The notes beneath the pieces are model-generated. The model saw only the letters and a program-made list of their open reading frames with translations, searched no databases and had not been told where the DNA came from. The position numbers and the translations under genes are program-made. This document shows positions 27,801-35,048 of a stretch of 64,000 bases of DNA, one piece after another; position 1 is the stretch's first letter, and each line of letters begins with the position of its first letter. This stretch comes from Streptomyces sp. HUAS YS2 (lineage in GTDB: Bacteria > Actinomycetota > Actinomycetes > Streptomycetales > Streptomycetaceae): the NCBI RefSeq assembly GCF_033343995.1, contig NZ_CP137573.1:6915001-6979000 (forward strand), given 5' to 3'.

Positions 27801-28371
27801 GCCCGTTCCGGTCACCGACCCGGGCGGTACGCAGAACGTGTACGCGGTCTTCAAGTCGCCGACGGCGCACTCCTACGACCTCGACGCGATCATCTTCGAC
27901 GGCACCGGCACCGGACAGCCGACCCCGCCGGAGAGCGGCCACACCTACACCGTGACGAGCGCGCACAGCGGCAAACGGATGGACGTGCGCCAGGGGTCGG
28001 CAGCCGACGGCGCCGCGGTCATCCAGTACGCGGCGAACGGCGGCAGCAACCAGCAGTGGCGGCTGAACGCCGCCGGCAGCGGTGCCTTCACCCTCAGCGC
28101 CGTGCACAGCGGAAAGTGCCTGGACCTGCCGGACAACACGTCCGGCCCGAAGGGCGCCCTCGTCCAACAGTGGACGTGCGCCGCCGGCGCGACAGACCAG
28201 CAGTGGAAGCTCGTGGAGGCCGGTCCGGGTTCCTACCAGGTCGTCTCGGTCTCCAGCGGCAAGTGCCTGGACATTCCCAAGCGCTCGACCGCCGACGACA
28301 TCCAGCTGACCCAGGCGCGCTGCACCACCGGCGCCGCCAGCCAGCTGTGGAGGTTCGGCCAGATCGGCTGA
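24814..28371 (+). CDS. Secreted multidomain ThuA / PQQ-type sugar dehydrogenase / PKD / CBM6 / ricin-lectin protein
   Basis: This is an 1185-aa exported protein. A Sec signal peptide covers residues ~1-29 (cleavage near PALA). A ThuA-like domain is at ~35-265 (VLLFTKTAAGAYRHDSIDAA, then GHGIVAVHNATDMN). A GSDH-type beta-propeller follows at ~275-710 (GEDGGIGLALDPDFATNRWV, HTGGGLDFGPGGNLYIGVGD). A PKD domain is at ~715-805 (YNWDFGDGATGTGAHPTHTY). A CBM6-like beta-sandwich is at ~910-1035, and a C-terminal ricin-B lectin at ~1050-1185 has three QxW repeats (QQWRLN, QQWKLV, QLWRF). It probably binds and oxidises or cleaves extracellular polysaccharide, feeding the operon's importer. The SD is AAGGAGAAG. 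It is followed by a strong terminator hairpin. Confidence 0.88.
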   Translation: MPRPWVKRALVALTVPLLCLTTLQAAPALARESDTAEADFKVLLFTKTAAGAYRHDSIDAAVQTFTQLAAENAFQVDRSEDADVFNSTTLNTYDAVVMLQTSGMVWDTDAQRAAAQEYVRSGHGIVAVHNATDMNIESQFPWWDQVVMAGAHMTAHSSIVQGTAKVADQAHPSTKGLPDRWTRTEEWYNFDKNTRGDVHVLVTADETTYDAGGAKMGVDHPISWCRNAEGGKVWATAMGHQASSYSEPLFKQHLLGGLKWAAGAAAGDCGGTVSNRYQKVTLDSAPDQPMQLDVAADGDVWYVSRSGAVNVIHTHDNVPETHVAGRLSVYDGGEDGGIGLALDPDFATNRWVYVNHSPAGTAEINRVSRFTVKSDDTLDMDSAKTVIEVPAYRETDEPGHTGGGLDFGPGGNLYIGVGDDTNPFASDGYTPIDERPGREKYDAQRSSANTNDLRGKILRVHPEDGGGYSVPAGNLFAPGTAKTRPEIYAMGFRNAFRFAVDPVTGWISTGDYGPDAGSADPDRGPEGTVEWNLVKQPGFYGWPYCVGNNTPFNDYNFATGTSGTKFDCAAPVNNSPNNTGLTDLPAAKAATVWYDYHASAEFPEIEATGGAAPMGGPFYHYDAASTSERKFPEYYDKTPFFYEWSRNFVKEFRLDSAGGLLKISPFVAQLAPRAPIDMKFGPDGAMYIAEWGNGFGHSNTDDGIYRVDYVAGNRTPLAKIGATPDSGQAPLEVTFSADGSADPDGDALTYNWDFGDGATGTGAHPTHTYTANGTYTARLTVSDSAGKAGIASTTITVGNTRPKVTFADPPNGGVIDFGDTITYRVDVSDPEDGAVDCSKVVVTAALGHDSHSHDTGQYTGCTGTIVTSASGHDATANTSIVLSADYTDNGGLKGTTTVTLQPRHKQAEYYTGQSGVRIVEQSGAENGKRIGDIDDNDWISFKPLNLAGVETVTFRLSAPTATGGSIELRAGSPTGALIATSPVPATGDWDTYVNVVPVPVTDPGGTQNVYAVFKSPTAHSYDLDAIIFDGTGTGQPTPPESGHTYTVTSAHSGKRMDVRQGSAADGAAVIQYAANGGSNQQWRLNAAGSGAFTLSAVHSGKCLDLPDNTSGPKGALVQQWTCAAGATDQQWKLVEAGPGSYQVVSVSSGKCLDIPKRSTADDIQLTQARCTTGAASQLWRFGQIG

Positions 28372-28384
28372 GTGCCCCCGCGCA

Positions 28385-28424
28385 CCCGGTGCCCGCCCGC
28401 ACCTGACCGCGGGCGGGCACCGGG
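28385..28424 (+). terminator. Strong hairpin terminator, 16-bp perfect stem
   Basis: CCCGGTGCCCGCCCGC (28385-28400) pairs without mismatch with 28409-28424 around the 8-nt loop ACCTGACC. It begins 13 bp after the stop of the secreted dehydrogenase. It separates the ROK-controlled sugar operon from the Ebo-type operon. Confidence 0.85.
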
Positions 28425-28473
28425 CCCTCCTCCGTACGACACCCCCGCTCCCGACGACAGAGGTGGCTCCGCC

Positions 28474-29505
28474 ATGACACGTCCGATCACGCTCTTCACC
28501 GGGCAGTGGGCCGACCTGCCGTTCGACGAGGTCTGCCGACTGGCCGCCCGATGGGGCTACGACGGCCTCGAGATCGCCTGCTGGGGCGACCACTTCGAAG
28601 TCGACCGGGCACTCGCCGACCCCGACTACGTACGCCGGAGACGAGAAGTCCTCGACCGGCACGGACTGTCGGTCTGGGCGATCTCCAACCACCTCGTCGG
28701 CCAGGCAGTCTGCGACCACCCGATCGACGAGCGGCACCGCGCCATCCTGCCGGCCCGGCTCTGGTCCGACGATCCCGAGACGGTGCGCCGCAACGCGGCA
28801 CGCGAGATGGCGGACACCGCCAGGGCCGCGGCGCTGCTCGGCGTCGACACCGTCGTCGGCTTCACCGGCTCCTCGATCTGGCACACCGTCGCGATGTTCC
28901 CCCCGGCGACCCCCGGGATGATCGACGCCGGCTACCGCGACTTCGCCGACCGGTGGCACCCCGTCCTCGACGTCTTCGAGGAGCAGGGCGTCCGCTTCGC
29001 GCTGGAGGTCCACCCGAGCGAGATCGCCTACGACTACTGGACCACCCGGCGGACCCTCGACGCCATCGGCCACCGGCCGTCCTTCGGCCTGAACTGGGAC
29101 CCGTCCCACATGGTCTGGCAGGACCTCGACCCCGCGGACTTCATCCTGGAGTTCGCGGACCGGATCTACCACGTCGACTGCAAGGACACCCGCGTCCGGG
29201 TCGGCGACGGCCGCCGCGGCCGGCTCTCCTCCCACCTGCCCTGGGGCGACCCCCGCCGCGGTTGGGACTTCGTCTCCACCGGCCGGGGAGACGTGCCCTG
29301 GGAGGACTGCTTCCGCGCCCTGAATGCCATCGGCTACGACGGCCCGGTCTCCATCGAGTGGGAGGACGCCGGGATGGACCGCCTCGCCGGCGCCGCCGAG
29401 GCGGTCGGCTTCATTCGCCGTCTCGCCGGGACGACGCGCCCCGCCACGTCCTTCGACGCGGCGTTCGCCACCTCCACCCCGAAGGAGGGGACCGACCATG
29501 AGTGA
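28474..29505 (+). CDS. Sugar phosphate isomerase/epimerase (TIM barrel)
   Basis: This is a 343-aa xylose-isomerase-like TIM barrel. It opens TLFTGQWADLPFDEVCRLAA and continues with DGLEIACWGDHFEVD. Metal-ligand candidates are the glutamate in FALEVHPSEIAYDY, the DPSHMVW histidine, the HVDCKDTR aspartate and the terminal glutamate in VSIEWEDAG. Relatives often sit beside ThuA and Gfo/Idh/MocA genes. It is the first gene after the terminator at 28385-28424. Its stop overlaps the next start by 8 bp, so it probably heads the Ebo-type operon, though it may serve the upstream sugar pathway. The substrate is unknown. Confidence 0.85.
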   Translation: MTRPITLFTGQWADLPFDEVCRLAARWGYDGLEIACWGDHFEVDRALADPDYVRRRREVLDRHGLSVWAISNHLVGQAVCDHPIDERHRAILPARLWSDDPETVRRNAAREMADTARAAALLGVDTVVGFTGSSIWHTVAMFPPATPGMIDAGYRDFADRWHPVLDVFEEQGVRFALEVHPSEIAYDYWTTRRTLDAIGHRPSFGLNWDPSHMVWQDLDPADFILEFADRIYHVDCKDTRVRVGDGRRGRLSSHLPWGDPRRGWDFVSTGRGDVPWEDCFRALNAIGYDGPVSIEWEDAGMDRLAGAAEAVGFIRRLAGTTRPATSFDAAFATSTPKEGTDHE

Positions 29506-30682
29506 CACCCCCACGCGCGCACCCGGGCGCACCGGCGTCTGGTTCGTCGGCGCCCGAGGCTCGGTGGCGACGACGGCCGTCGTCGGCGCCGCCGCGGTCG
29601 GGGCGGGGCTGGTCCCGCCCACCGGAATGGTGGCCGAACTGGACGACTTCAGGGACGCCGGGCTGCCCGCGGTCGACGGGCTGGTCTTCGGCGGTCACGA
29701 CGTGACCGACACCCCACTGGCCAAGCGGGCGGAGGAACTGGCCGCCGGCGGAGTGTTCCCGCCGGAGCTGCTGCCCGCCCTCGGAACGGCACTGTCGGCC
29801 GCCGACCGGGAGATCCGGCCCGGAGCCCGTCCGGACGCGGGCCGGCCCCAGGAGGAGGCGGCCCGGGCTCTCACCGAGGACATCGTCTCGTTCCGCGACC
29901 GACACGAACTCGACCAGGTCGTGGTCGTCGACGTCTCCTCCACCGAACCACCGGCCGTCCCCCGTCCCGCCCACGACAGCCTCTCCACCCTGGAGGAGGC
30001 GCTGGCCCACGTCCCCGACGTCCTCCCCCCGAGCTCGCTGTACGCGTACGCGGCCCTGCGGGCCGACTGCGGACACGTGGCGTTCACGCCCTCGCCCGGT
30101 CTCCGCCTTCCCGCGCTGCGCGAACTCGCCGAGCTGCGCGGACTGCCGTACGCGGGCAGCGACGGAAAGACCGGCGAGACCCTGGTCCGCACGGCCCTGG
30201 GGCCGATGTTCGCCCACCGCGCGCTGCGGGTGCGGTCCTGGTCGGGCACGAACCTGCTCGGCGGGGGAGACGGTGCGACCCTGGCCGACCCCGAGGCGGC
30301 CCGCAGCAAGAACACCTCCAAGCGGACCGGCCTGACCGCCATGCTCGGGGAGGGAGTGGAGGGCCTCACCCACATCGACTACGTGCCGAGCATGGGCGAG
30401 CTGAAGACGGCGTGGGACCACATCGCCTTCGAAGGGTTCCTCGGCACCTCCATGACCCTCCAGTTCACCTGGCAGGGCGTCGACTCGGCACTCGCCGCAC
30501 CCCTCGTCCTCGATCTGGCCCGCTTCGTGGCACGGTCCCGGGAGCACGGTGCCGCCGGGCCACAGGAGCAGCTCGCGTTCTTCTTCAAGGACCCGGTCCG
30601 GGCGGAGGGCTCACCGGTCGAGCACCGTCTGGTCGCTCAGTTCGAGGCACTGCGCGCCTGGTACGCCGGAGACGCGCGATGA
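29498..30682 (+). CDS. Inositol-3-phosphate synthase-like protein
   Basis: This is a 394-aa member of the MIPS fold. A Rossmann start VWFVGARGSVATTAVVGA replaces the usual glycine-rich loop. The core GLPYAGSDGKTGETL is followed by SWSGTNLLGGGDG, SKNTSKRTGLT and DYVPSMGELKTAWDHI, all in family order. In true MIPS the segment after the GSDGKTGET block carries catalytic lysines (TKxK type); here it reads LVRTAL, so they seem to be absent. It may therefore act on another substrate. It overlaps the previous gene by 8 bp and the prenyltransferase gene by 4 bp, in an operon with Ebo genes. Confidence 0.8.
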   Translation: MSDTPTRAPGRTGVWFVGARGSVATTAVVGAAAVGAGLVPPTGMVAELDDFRDAGLPAVDGLVFGGHDVTDTPLAKRAEELAAGGVFPPELLPALGTALSAADREIRPGARPDAGRPQEEAARALTEDIVSFRDRHELDQVVVVDVSSTEPPAVPRPAHDSLSTLEEALAHVPDVLPPSSLYAYAALRADCGHVAFTPSPGLRLPALRELAELRGLPYAGSDGKTGETLVRTALGPMFAHRALRVRSWSGTNLLGGGDGATLADPEAARSKNTSKRTGLTAMLGEGVEGLTHIDYVPSMGELKTAWDHIAFEGFLGTSMTLQFTWQGVDSALAAPLVLDLARFVARSREHGAAGPQEQLAFFFKDPVRAEGSPVEHRLVAQFEALRAWYAGDAR

Positions 30683-31569
30683 CCGGGGCGGCGGGCGCCG
30701 CGACCGGGGCCCGGGCCCTGCTGGAACTCGTACGGGCCCCCGCCGCGCTCACCGTCCTGGGCGACACGCTCGCGGGCTCCGCCGCGACCGGCCGGCCGGT
30801 CACGGTGGCGCGGACGGCGCGGCTCACCATCGCCTCCACATGCCTGTACTGGGCGGGAATGGCGCTCAACGACTACGCGGACCGGGAGGTCGACGCGGAG
30901 GAACGCCCCGGCCGACCCCTGCCCTCCGGCCGGATCAGCCCCCGCGCCGCCCTCGCCACCGCCGCCGCGCTCACCGGCGCGGGCCTGACCGCGGCCGCGG
31001 CCGAGGGCCGGGACGCCCTGGCGGTCGCCGTGCCGCTCGCCGCCACCGTGTGGGCCTACGACCTGGCCCTGAAGAACACCCCGTACGGGCCCGCGGCGAT
31101 GGCCGCGGCCCGGGGCCTCGACGTCCTCATGGGCGCGGGGGCCCGCCGGGCCCGACATGCGCTCGCCCCCGCGGCCCTCCTCGCCGGACACACGTACGCG
31201 GTGACGACGGTGAGCCGGAAGGAGACCCTCGGCGCAGGCGCCTCGTTGCCGGCCGGCGCGCTCGCGGCCACCGGCACGGTCGGCCTGGTCGCCGCCGCGC
31301 TGACCCCACCGACCGCTGCCCGTGCCCACCGGGTCGCCTCGACCGCCCTGCTCGCCGGCTACGCCCTCGCGGCCGGCTCCGCCCAACTGGCCGCGACCGT
31401 CCGCCCCGACACCGCCCACCTGAAGCGCACGGTGGGCGCCGGGATCCACGCCATGATCCCGCTGCAGGCGGCACTGGCCGCACGCGGCGGATCGGTTCGC
31501 GCGGCTTTCGCGCTTCTGGCCGCCTATCCCCTTGCCAGGGGCCTGTCACGGAAGGTGTCTCCGACATGA
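30679..31569 (+). CDS. UbiA-family prenyltransferase, EboC-like
   Basis: This is a 296-aa integral membrane protein with about eight hydrophobic segments. The first prenyltransferase motif is complete: NDYADREVDAEERPGRPLP fits NDxxDxxxDxxxRxxRPxxxG. The second motif region is around YDLALKNTPYGPAAMAAARG, with weaker aspartates. It should transfer a prenyl or similar group to an unknown acceptor in the membrane. Start ATG 30679 and the stop both lie in 4-bp ATGA overlaps with neighbours. Context, with EboA, EboB and EboE homologues, points to the EboC role. Confidence 0.85.
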   Translation: MTGAAGAATGARALLELVRAPAALTVLGDTLAGSAATGRPVTVARTARLTIASTCLYWAGMALNDYADREVDAEERPGRPLPSGRISPRAALATAAALTGAGLTAAAAEGRDALAVAVPLAATVWAYDLALKNTPYGPAAMAAARGLDVLMGAGARRARHALAPAALLAGHTYAVTTVSRKETLGAGASLPAGALAATGTVGLVAAALTPPTAARAHRVASTALLAGYALAAGSAQLAATVRPDTAHLKRTVGAGIHAMIPLQAALAARGGSVRAAFALLAAYPLARGLSRKVSPT

Positions 31570-32969
31570 CCCCGCTGCGCTTCGGCTACGGCACCAACGG
31601 GCTGGGCGACCACCGCCTCGACGAGGCGCTGGAGGTGATCGCCGGTCTGGGATACGGCGGAGTGGCCCTCACCCTGGACCGCGGCCACCTGGACCCGTAC
31701 ACCCCGGACCTGGGCCGTCGGCTCGCCAGGGCCCGCCGCAAACTCAGCGCTCTCGGGCTCGGCGTCGTCGTCGAGACCGGCGCCCGCTATCTGCTCGACC
31801 CCTGGCGCAAGCACGCCCCCACCCTGCTCGACAGCGACCCCGACGGGCGCGCACGCCGGCTCGACCTCCTGCGGCGCGCCGTCGGGATCGCCGCCGACCT
31901 GGAGGCCGAGGCGGTCTCCTTCTGGAGTGGCACTCCCGAGCCGGGGGTGAGCCACGACCAGGCGTTCGAGCACCTCGTGGACGGGTGCGCGGCGATCGTG
32001 GAGACCGCCGGACTCGCCGGCGTCCGGCTCGGATTCGAACCGGAGCCGGGGATGCTGGTGGCGGATCTGGAGGGCTACGAACGCCTGCGCGAGGCCCTCG
32101 GGAACCCGGACGCCTTCGGGCTGACCCTCGACATCGGGCACTGCCAGTGCCTCGAACCGGTGCCGCCGGCCGAGTGCGTACGACGGGCGGCGCCCTGGCT
32201 GGTCAACGTACAGATCGAGGACATGCGCCGAGGCGTCCACGAGCACCTGGAGTTCGGGCAGGGCGAGATCGACTTCCCGCCGGTCCTGGCCGCGCTGGCC
32301 GACGTCGGCTACCAGGGCCTGGTGTCCGTCGAGCTGCCGCGCCACGGGCACAGCGGCCCGCGGACCGCCGCCCGCTCGCTCGACGCCCTGCGCACGGCCT
32401 CGGCACACCCCTGGACGGCCGACGCGGTCCGGCGCGTCCGCGACGACCCGCGTTCCCTGACCACGCTGTTCCCCGTCGCGGCCCGCCGCACGGGATCCGG
32501 CTCAGGGGACGCGGTACGCGCCCAACTGCTCCAGGCCCTGGTCGGTTCCGAGCCGGAACCGGCAGAGGCCCTGGAACGGCTCTATCAGCAGGGCGATGCG
32601 GCCGAGCGGCTCGCGGTGCTGCGCGCCCTCCCGCTGCTCGACCGGGACGGAGCCGTCGGCGCCGCGGCGCTACCCCTGATCGCCGACGCCCTGCGCACCA
32701 ACGACGTCCGTCTGGTGACGGCCGCCGTCGGCCCCTACGCGGCCCGGTACCTCGACCAGCCCGCCTGGCGCCAGGCCGTCCTGAAGTGCGTCTTCATGGG
32801 CATCCCGCTGGCCGCGGTCGCCGGTCTGGCCCGGCGCACCGACACCGAACTCATCCGTATGTTCACGGCCTTCGCAGCCGAGCGCACCGCCGCCGGGCGG
32901 TCGGTTCCCGACGACCTGGCGACCCAGCTCGACCTCCACGACACCGGAGAGCGCCATGCGCATCTTTGA
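31566..32969 (+). CDS. TIM-barrel isomerase fused to EboA domain
   Basis: This is a 467-aa protein with two parts. Residues ~1-285 are a xylose-isomerase-like TIM barrel (GYGTNGLGDHRLDEALEVIA; LGFEPEPGMLVADLEGYERL; LTLDIGHCQC; NVQIEDMRRGVHEHLEFGQG). Residues ~320-467 are helical and end in the EboA-type segment AWRQAVLKCVFMGIPLAAVA, then GLARRTDTELIRMFTAFAAER. In other phyla EboA is usually a separate gene, so the fusion is notable. No function beyond the Ebo pathway is known to me. Both ends overlap neighbours (ATGA at 31566; 14 bp at 32956). Confidence 0.82.
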   Translation: MTPLRFGYGTNGLGDHRLDEALEVIAGLGYGGVALTLDRGHLDPYTPDLGRRLARARRKLSALGLGVVVETGARYLLDPWRKHAPTLLDSDPDGRARRLDLLRRAVGIAADLEAEAVSFWSGTPEPGVSHDQAFEHLVDGCAAIVETAGLAGVRLGFEPEPGMLVADLEGYERLREALGNPDAFGLTLDIGHCQCLEPVPPAECVRRAAPWLVNVQIEDMRRGVHEHLEFGQGEIDFPPVLAALADVGYQGLVSVELPRHGHSGPRTAARSLDALRTASAHPWTADAVRRVRDDPRSLTTLFPVAARRTGSGSGDAVRAQLLQALVGSEPEPAEALERLYQQGDAAERLAVLRALPLLDRDGAVGAAALPLIADALRTNDVRLVTAAVGPYAARYLDQPAWRQAVLKCVFMGIPLAAVAGLARRTDTELIRMFTAFAAERTAAGRSVPDDLATQLDLHDTGERHAHL

Positions 32970-33813
32970 CCCCCACATCCACATGACCTCCCGCACCACC
33001 GACGACTACCGGGCCATGCACGCCGCCGGCGTCCGGGCCCTCGTCGAACCCGCGTTCTGGCTCGGCCAGCCGCGCACCTCCCCGGGGAGCTTCCGCGACT
33101 ACTTCGACGCCCTGCTGGGCTGGGAGCCGTACCGGGCCGCCCAGCACGGCATCCAGCACTTCTGCGCGATCGCGCTCAACCCCAAGGAGGCCAACGACCC
33201 GCGCTGCCTCCCGGTCCTCGACGAGCTGCCCAGGTACCTGGTGAAGGACAACGTCGTCGCCGTCGGCGAGATCGGCTTCGACGCGATGACCGAAGCCGAA
33301 GAGCATGCCTTCACCGTGCAGTTGGCGCTCGCCCGCGAACACGACCTGCCCGCCCTCGTGCACACCCCGCACCGCGACAAACACGCCGGCACCGCCCGTA
33401 CGCTGGAGATCGTCCGCGCCGACGGCATCGACCCCGCCCTGGTCGCGCTCGACCACCTCAACGAGCTCACCGCCCCCCTCGTCGCCGCTTCCGGCTGCTG
33501 GATGGGATTCTCCATCTACCCCGACACCAAGATGGACCCGGACCGTATGGTGTCCATCCTCAAGGAGCACGGCACCCGTCGCGTCCTCGTCAACTCGGCC
33601 GCGGACTGGGGCCACAGCGACCCACTGCGCACGCACGCGACCGCCGTCGCCATGCTCGACGCCGGGTTCACCGAGGACGACGTGGACCAGGTGCTGTGGC
33701 GCAACCCGGTCGAGTTCTACGGGCAGAGCGGCAGGCTCCTGCTGGACGAGGCCCAACACCCTGCGGACGAGGGCACGTTCGCCGGCAATTCGATCCGCAG
33801 GGGCGGCAGCTGA
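32956..33813 (+). CDS. TatD-family metal-dependent hydrolase, EboB-like
   Basis: This is a 285-aa amidohydrolase-fold protein with a TatD-like metal site. It has DPHIHM at residues 5-10, VAVGEIGFDAMTEAEEH, PALVHTPHRDK, VALDHLNE and the final aspartate in VNSAADWGHSDP. It differs from nuclease-type TatD in its short loops and matches the TatD proteins found in ebo clusters. It is cytoplasmic. The start lies 14 bp inside the end of the TIM/EboA gene; the stop overlaps the EboE start (TGATG). The reaction is unknown. Confidence 0.85.
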   Translation: MRIFDPHIHMTSRTTDDYRAMHAAGVRALVEPAFWLGQPRTSPGSFRDYFDALLGWEPYRAAQHGIQHFCAIALNPKEANDPRCLPVLDELPRYLVKDNVVAVGEIGFDAMTEAEEHAFTVQLALAREHDLPALVHTPHRDKHAGTARTLEIVRADGIDPALVALDHLNELTAPLVAASGCWMGFSIYPDTKMDPDRMVSILKEHGTRRVLVNSAADWGHSDPLRTHATAVAMLDAGFTEDDVDQVLWRNPVEFYGQSGRLLLDEAQHPADEGTFAGNSIRRGGS

Positions 33814-35048
33814 TGCGCCTGCGCCACCCCGGCGGTGAACTCGTCCATCTCGGCTACTGCACCAACGTGCATCCGGCCGAGGACCTGGACGGCATCCTCG
33901 CCCAGCTCGACACCTACGCCCTGCCCGTTCGTGAACGCCTGGAGGAGCCCGTCCTGGGCGTCGGCCTGTGGCTCGCCCATCAGGTCGCAGCCGCCCTGGC
34001 CGCCGACGCCGGCCTCGCCGCGCGACTGCGGGCCGAACTCGGCGCGCGGGGCCTGGAGGTCGTCACCCTCAACGGCTTCCCGTACGGAGGGTTCCACCAG
34101 CCCGTTGTCAAGCACGACGTGTACCGGCCGGACTGGACCTCCCCGGAGCGACGCCGCTACACCACGGACCTGGCCCACGTGCTCGCCCGGCTCCTGCCCG
34201 ACGACGTGCGGGAGGGCAGCATCTCCACCCTCCCGCTCGGCTGGCGCACCGGCTGGCAGCCGCACCACTCCGACCTGGCACGCCACCAGATCGAGCTCCT
34301 CGGCGACGAACTCGCGGAGATCCGCCGACGGACCGGACGGACCGTCCGGGTCGCGTTCGAGCCGGAACCGGGGTGCCTGGTGGAGACGAGCGGGGACGCG
34401 GTACGGCACCTCTCGGACCTCGACCCCGGCCACTTCGGCCTCTGCCTCGACATCTGCCACCTCGCCGTGGCCTTCGAGACACCGGAGGAGGTCCTGAACC
34501 GGCTGACCGCGGCAGGCATCCCCGTCGTCAAGGCGCAGGTCTCCTGCGCCCTGCACGCCGAGAACCCGGCGGACCCCGGCACACGCGCCGCCCTCGCGGC
34601 CTTCGCCGAACCCCGCTTCCTCCACCAGACACGAGGAGCAGGCCCTCCGGCAACCGGAACCGACGACCTGCCGGAAGCACTCGCAGGCCCGGCGGTCGGC
34701 GGCAGTCCCTGGCGCACGCACTTCCACATACCCGTACACGCCGACCCGGTGCCTCCTCTCGCGTCGACCCGTCCGGTCCTGCGCAGCGCGCTGGCCGCGC
34801 TGCTGCGCACCGGGCACCCCGTCACCCGGCACTTCGAGACGGAGACCTACACCTGGTCGGTGCTGCCCGAGCCCCCGCGCGACTCCGCCGGTCTCATCGA
34901 CGGAATCGCGGCCGAGCTCGACTGGACGCGCCGCGAACTGCTCGGGCTCGGACTGTCCCGGCCCGAACGCCGTTCCGCACCCGAACGCCCCTCCGAGCAA
35001 GAGTCCGGGTGGGACCGCTCGCCCGAACCGAACAGGAGCGCCCGATGA
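33813..35048 (+). CDS. eboE: Metabolite traffic protein EboE-like
   Basis: This is a 411-aa TIM-barrel protein beginning HLGYCTNVHPAEDLDGILAQ, the N-terminal signature of EboE. VVTLNGFPYGGFHQPVVK, VAFEPEPGCLVETSGDA and GLCLDICHLAVAFE follow, with a C-terminal GHPVTRHFETETYTWSVLP. The fold is xylose-isomerase-like and probably metal-binding. In the scytonemin-related ebo cluster of cyanobacteria, these genes are needed for moving a precursor out of the cytoplasm. A charged, disordered-looking tail (~30 residues, PERRSAPERPSEQESG) is extra. It has a TGATG overlap at its start and an ATGA overlap at its end. Confidence 0.88.
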   Translation: MRLRHPGGELVHLGYCTNVHPAEDLDGILAQLDTYALPVRERLEEPVLGVGLWLAHQVAAALAADAGLAARLRAELGARGLEVVTLNGFPYGGFHQPVVKHDVYRPDWTSPERRRYTTDLAHVLARLLPDDVREGSISTLPLGWRTGWQPHHSDLARHQIELLGDELAEIRRRTGRTVRVAFEPEPGCLVETSGDAVRHLSDLDPGHFGLCLDICHLAVAFETPEEVLNRLTAAGIPVVKAQVSCALHAENPADPGTRAALAAFAEPRFLHQTRGAGPPATGTDDLPEALAGPAVGGSPWRTHFHIPVHADPVPPLASTRPVLRSALAALLRTGHPVTRHFETETYTWSVLPEPPRDSAGLIDGIAAELDWTRRELLGLGLSRPERRSAPERPSEQESGWDRSPEPNRSAR

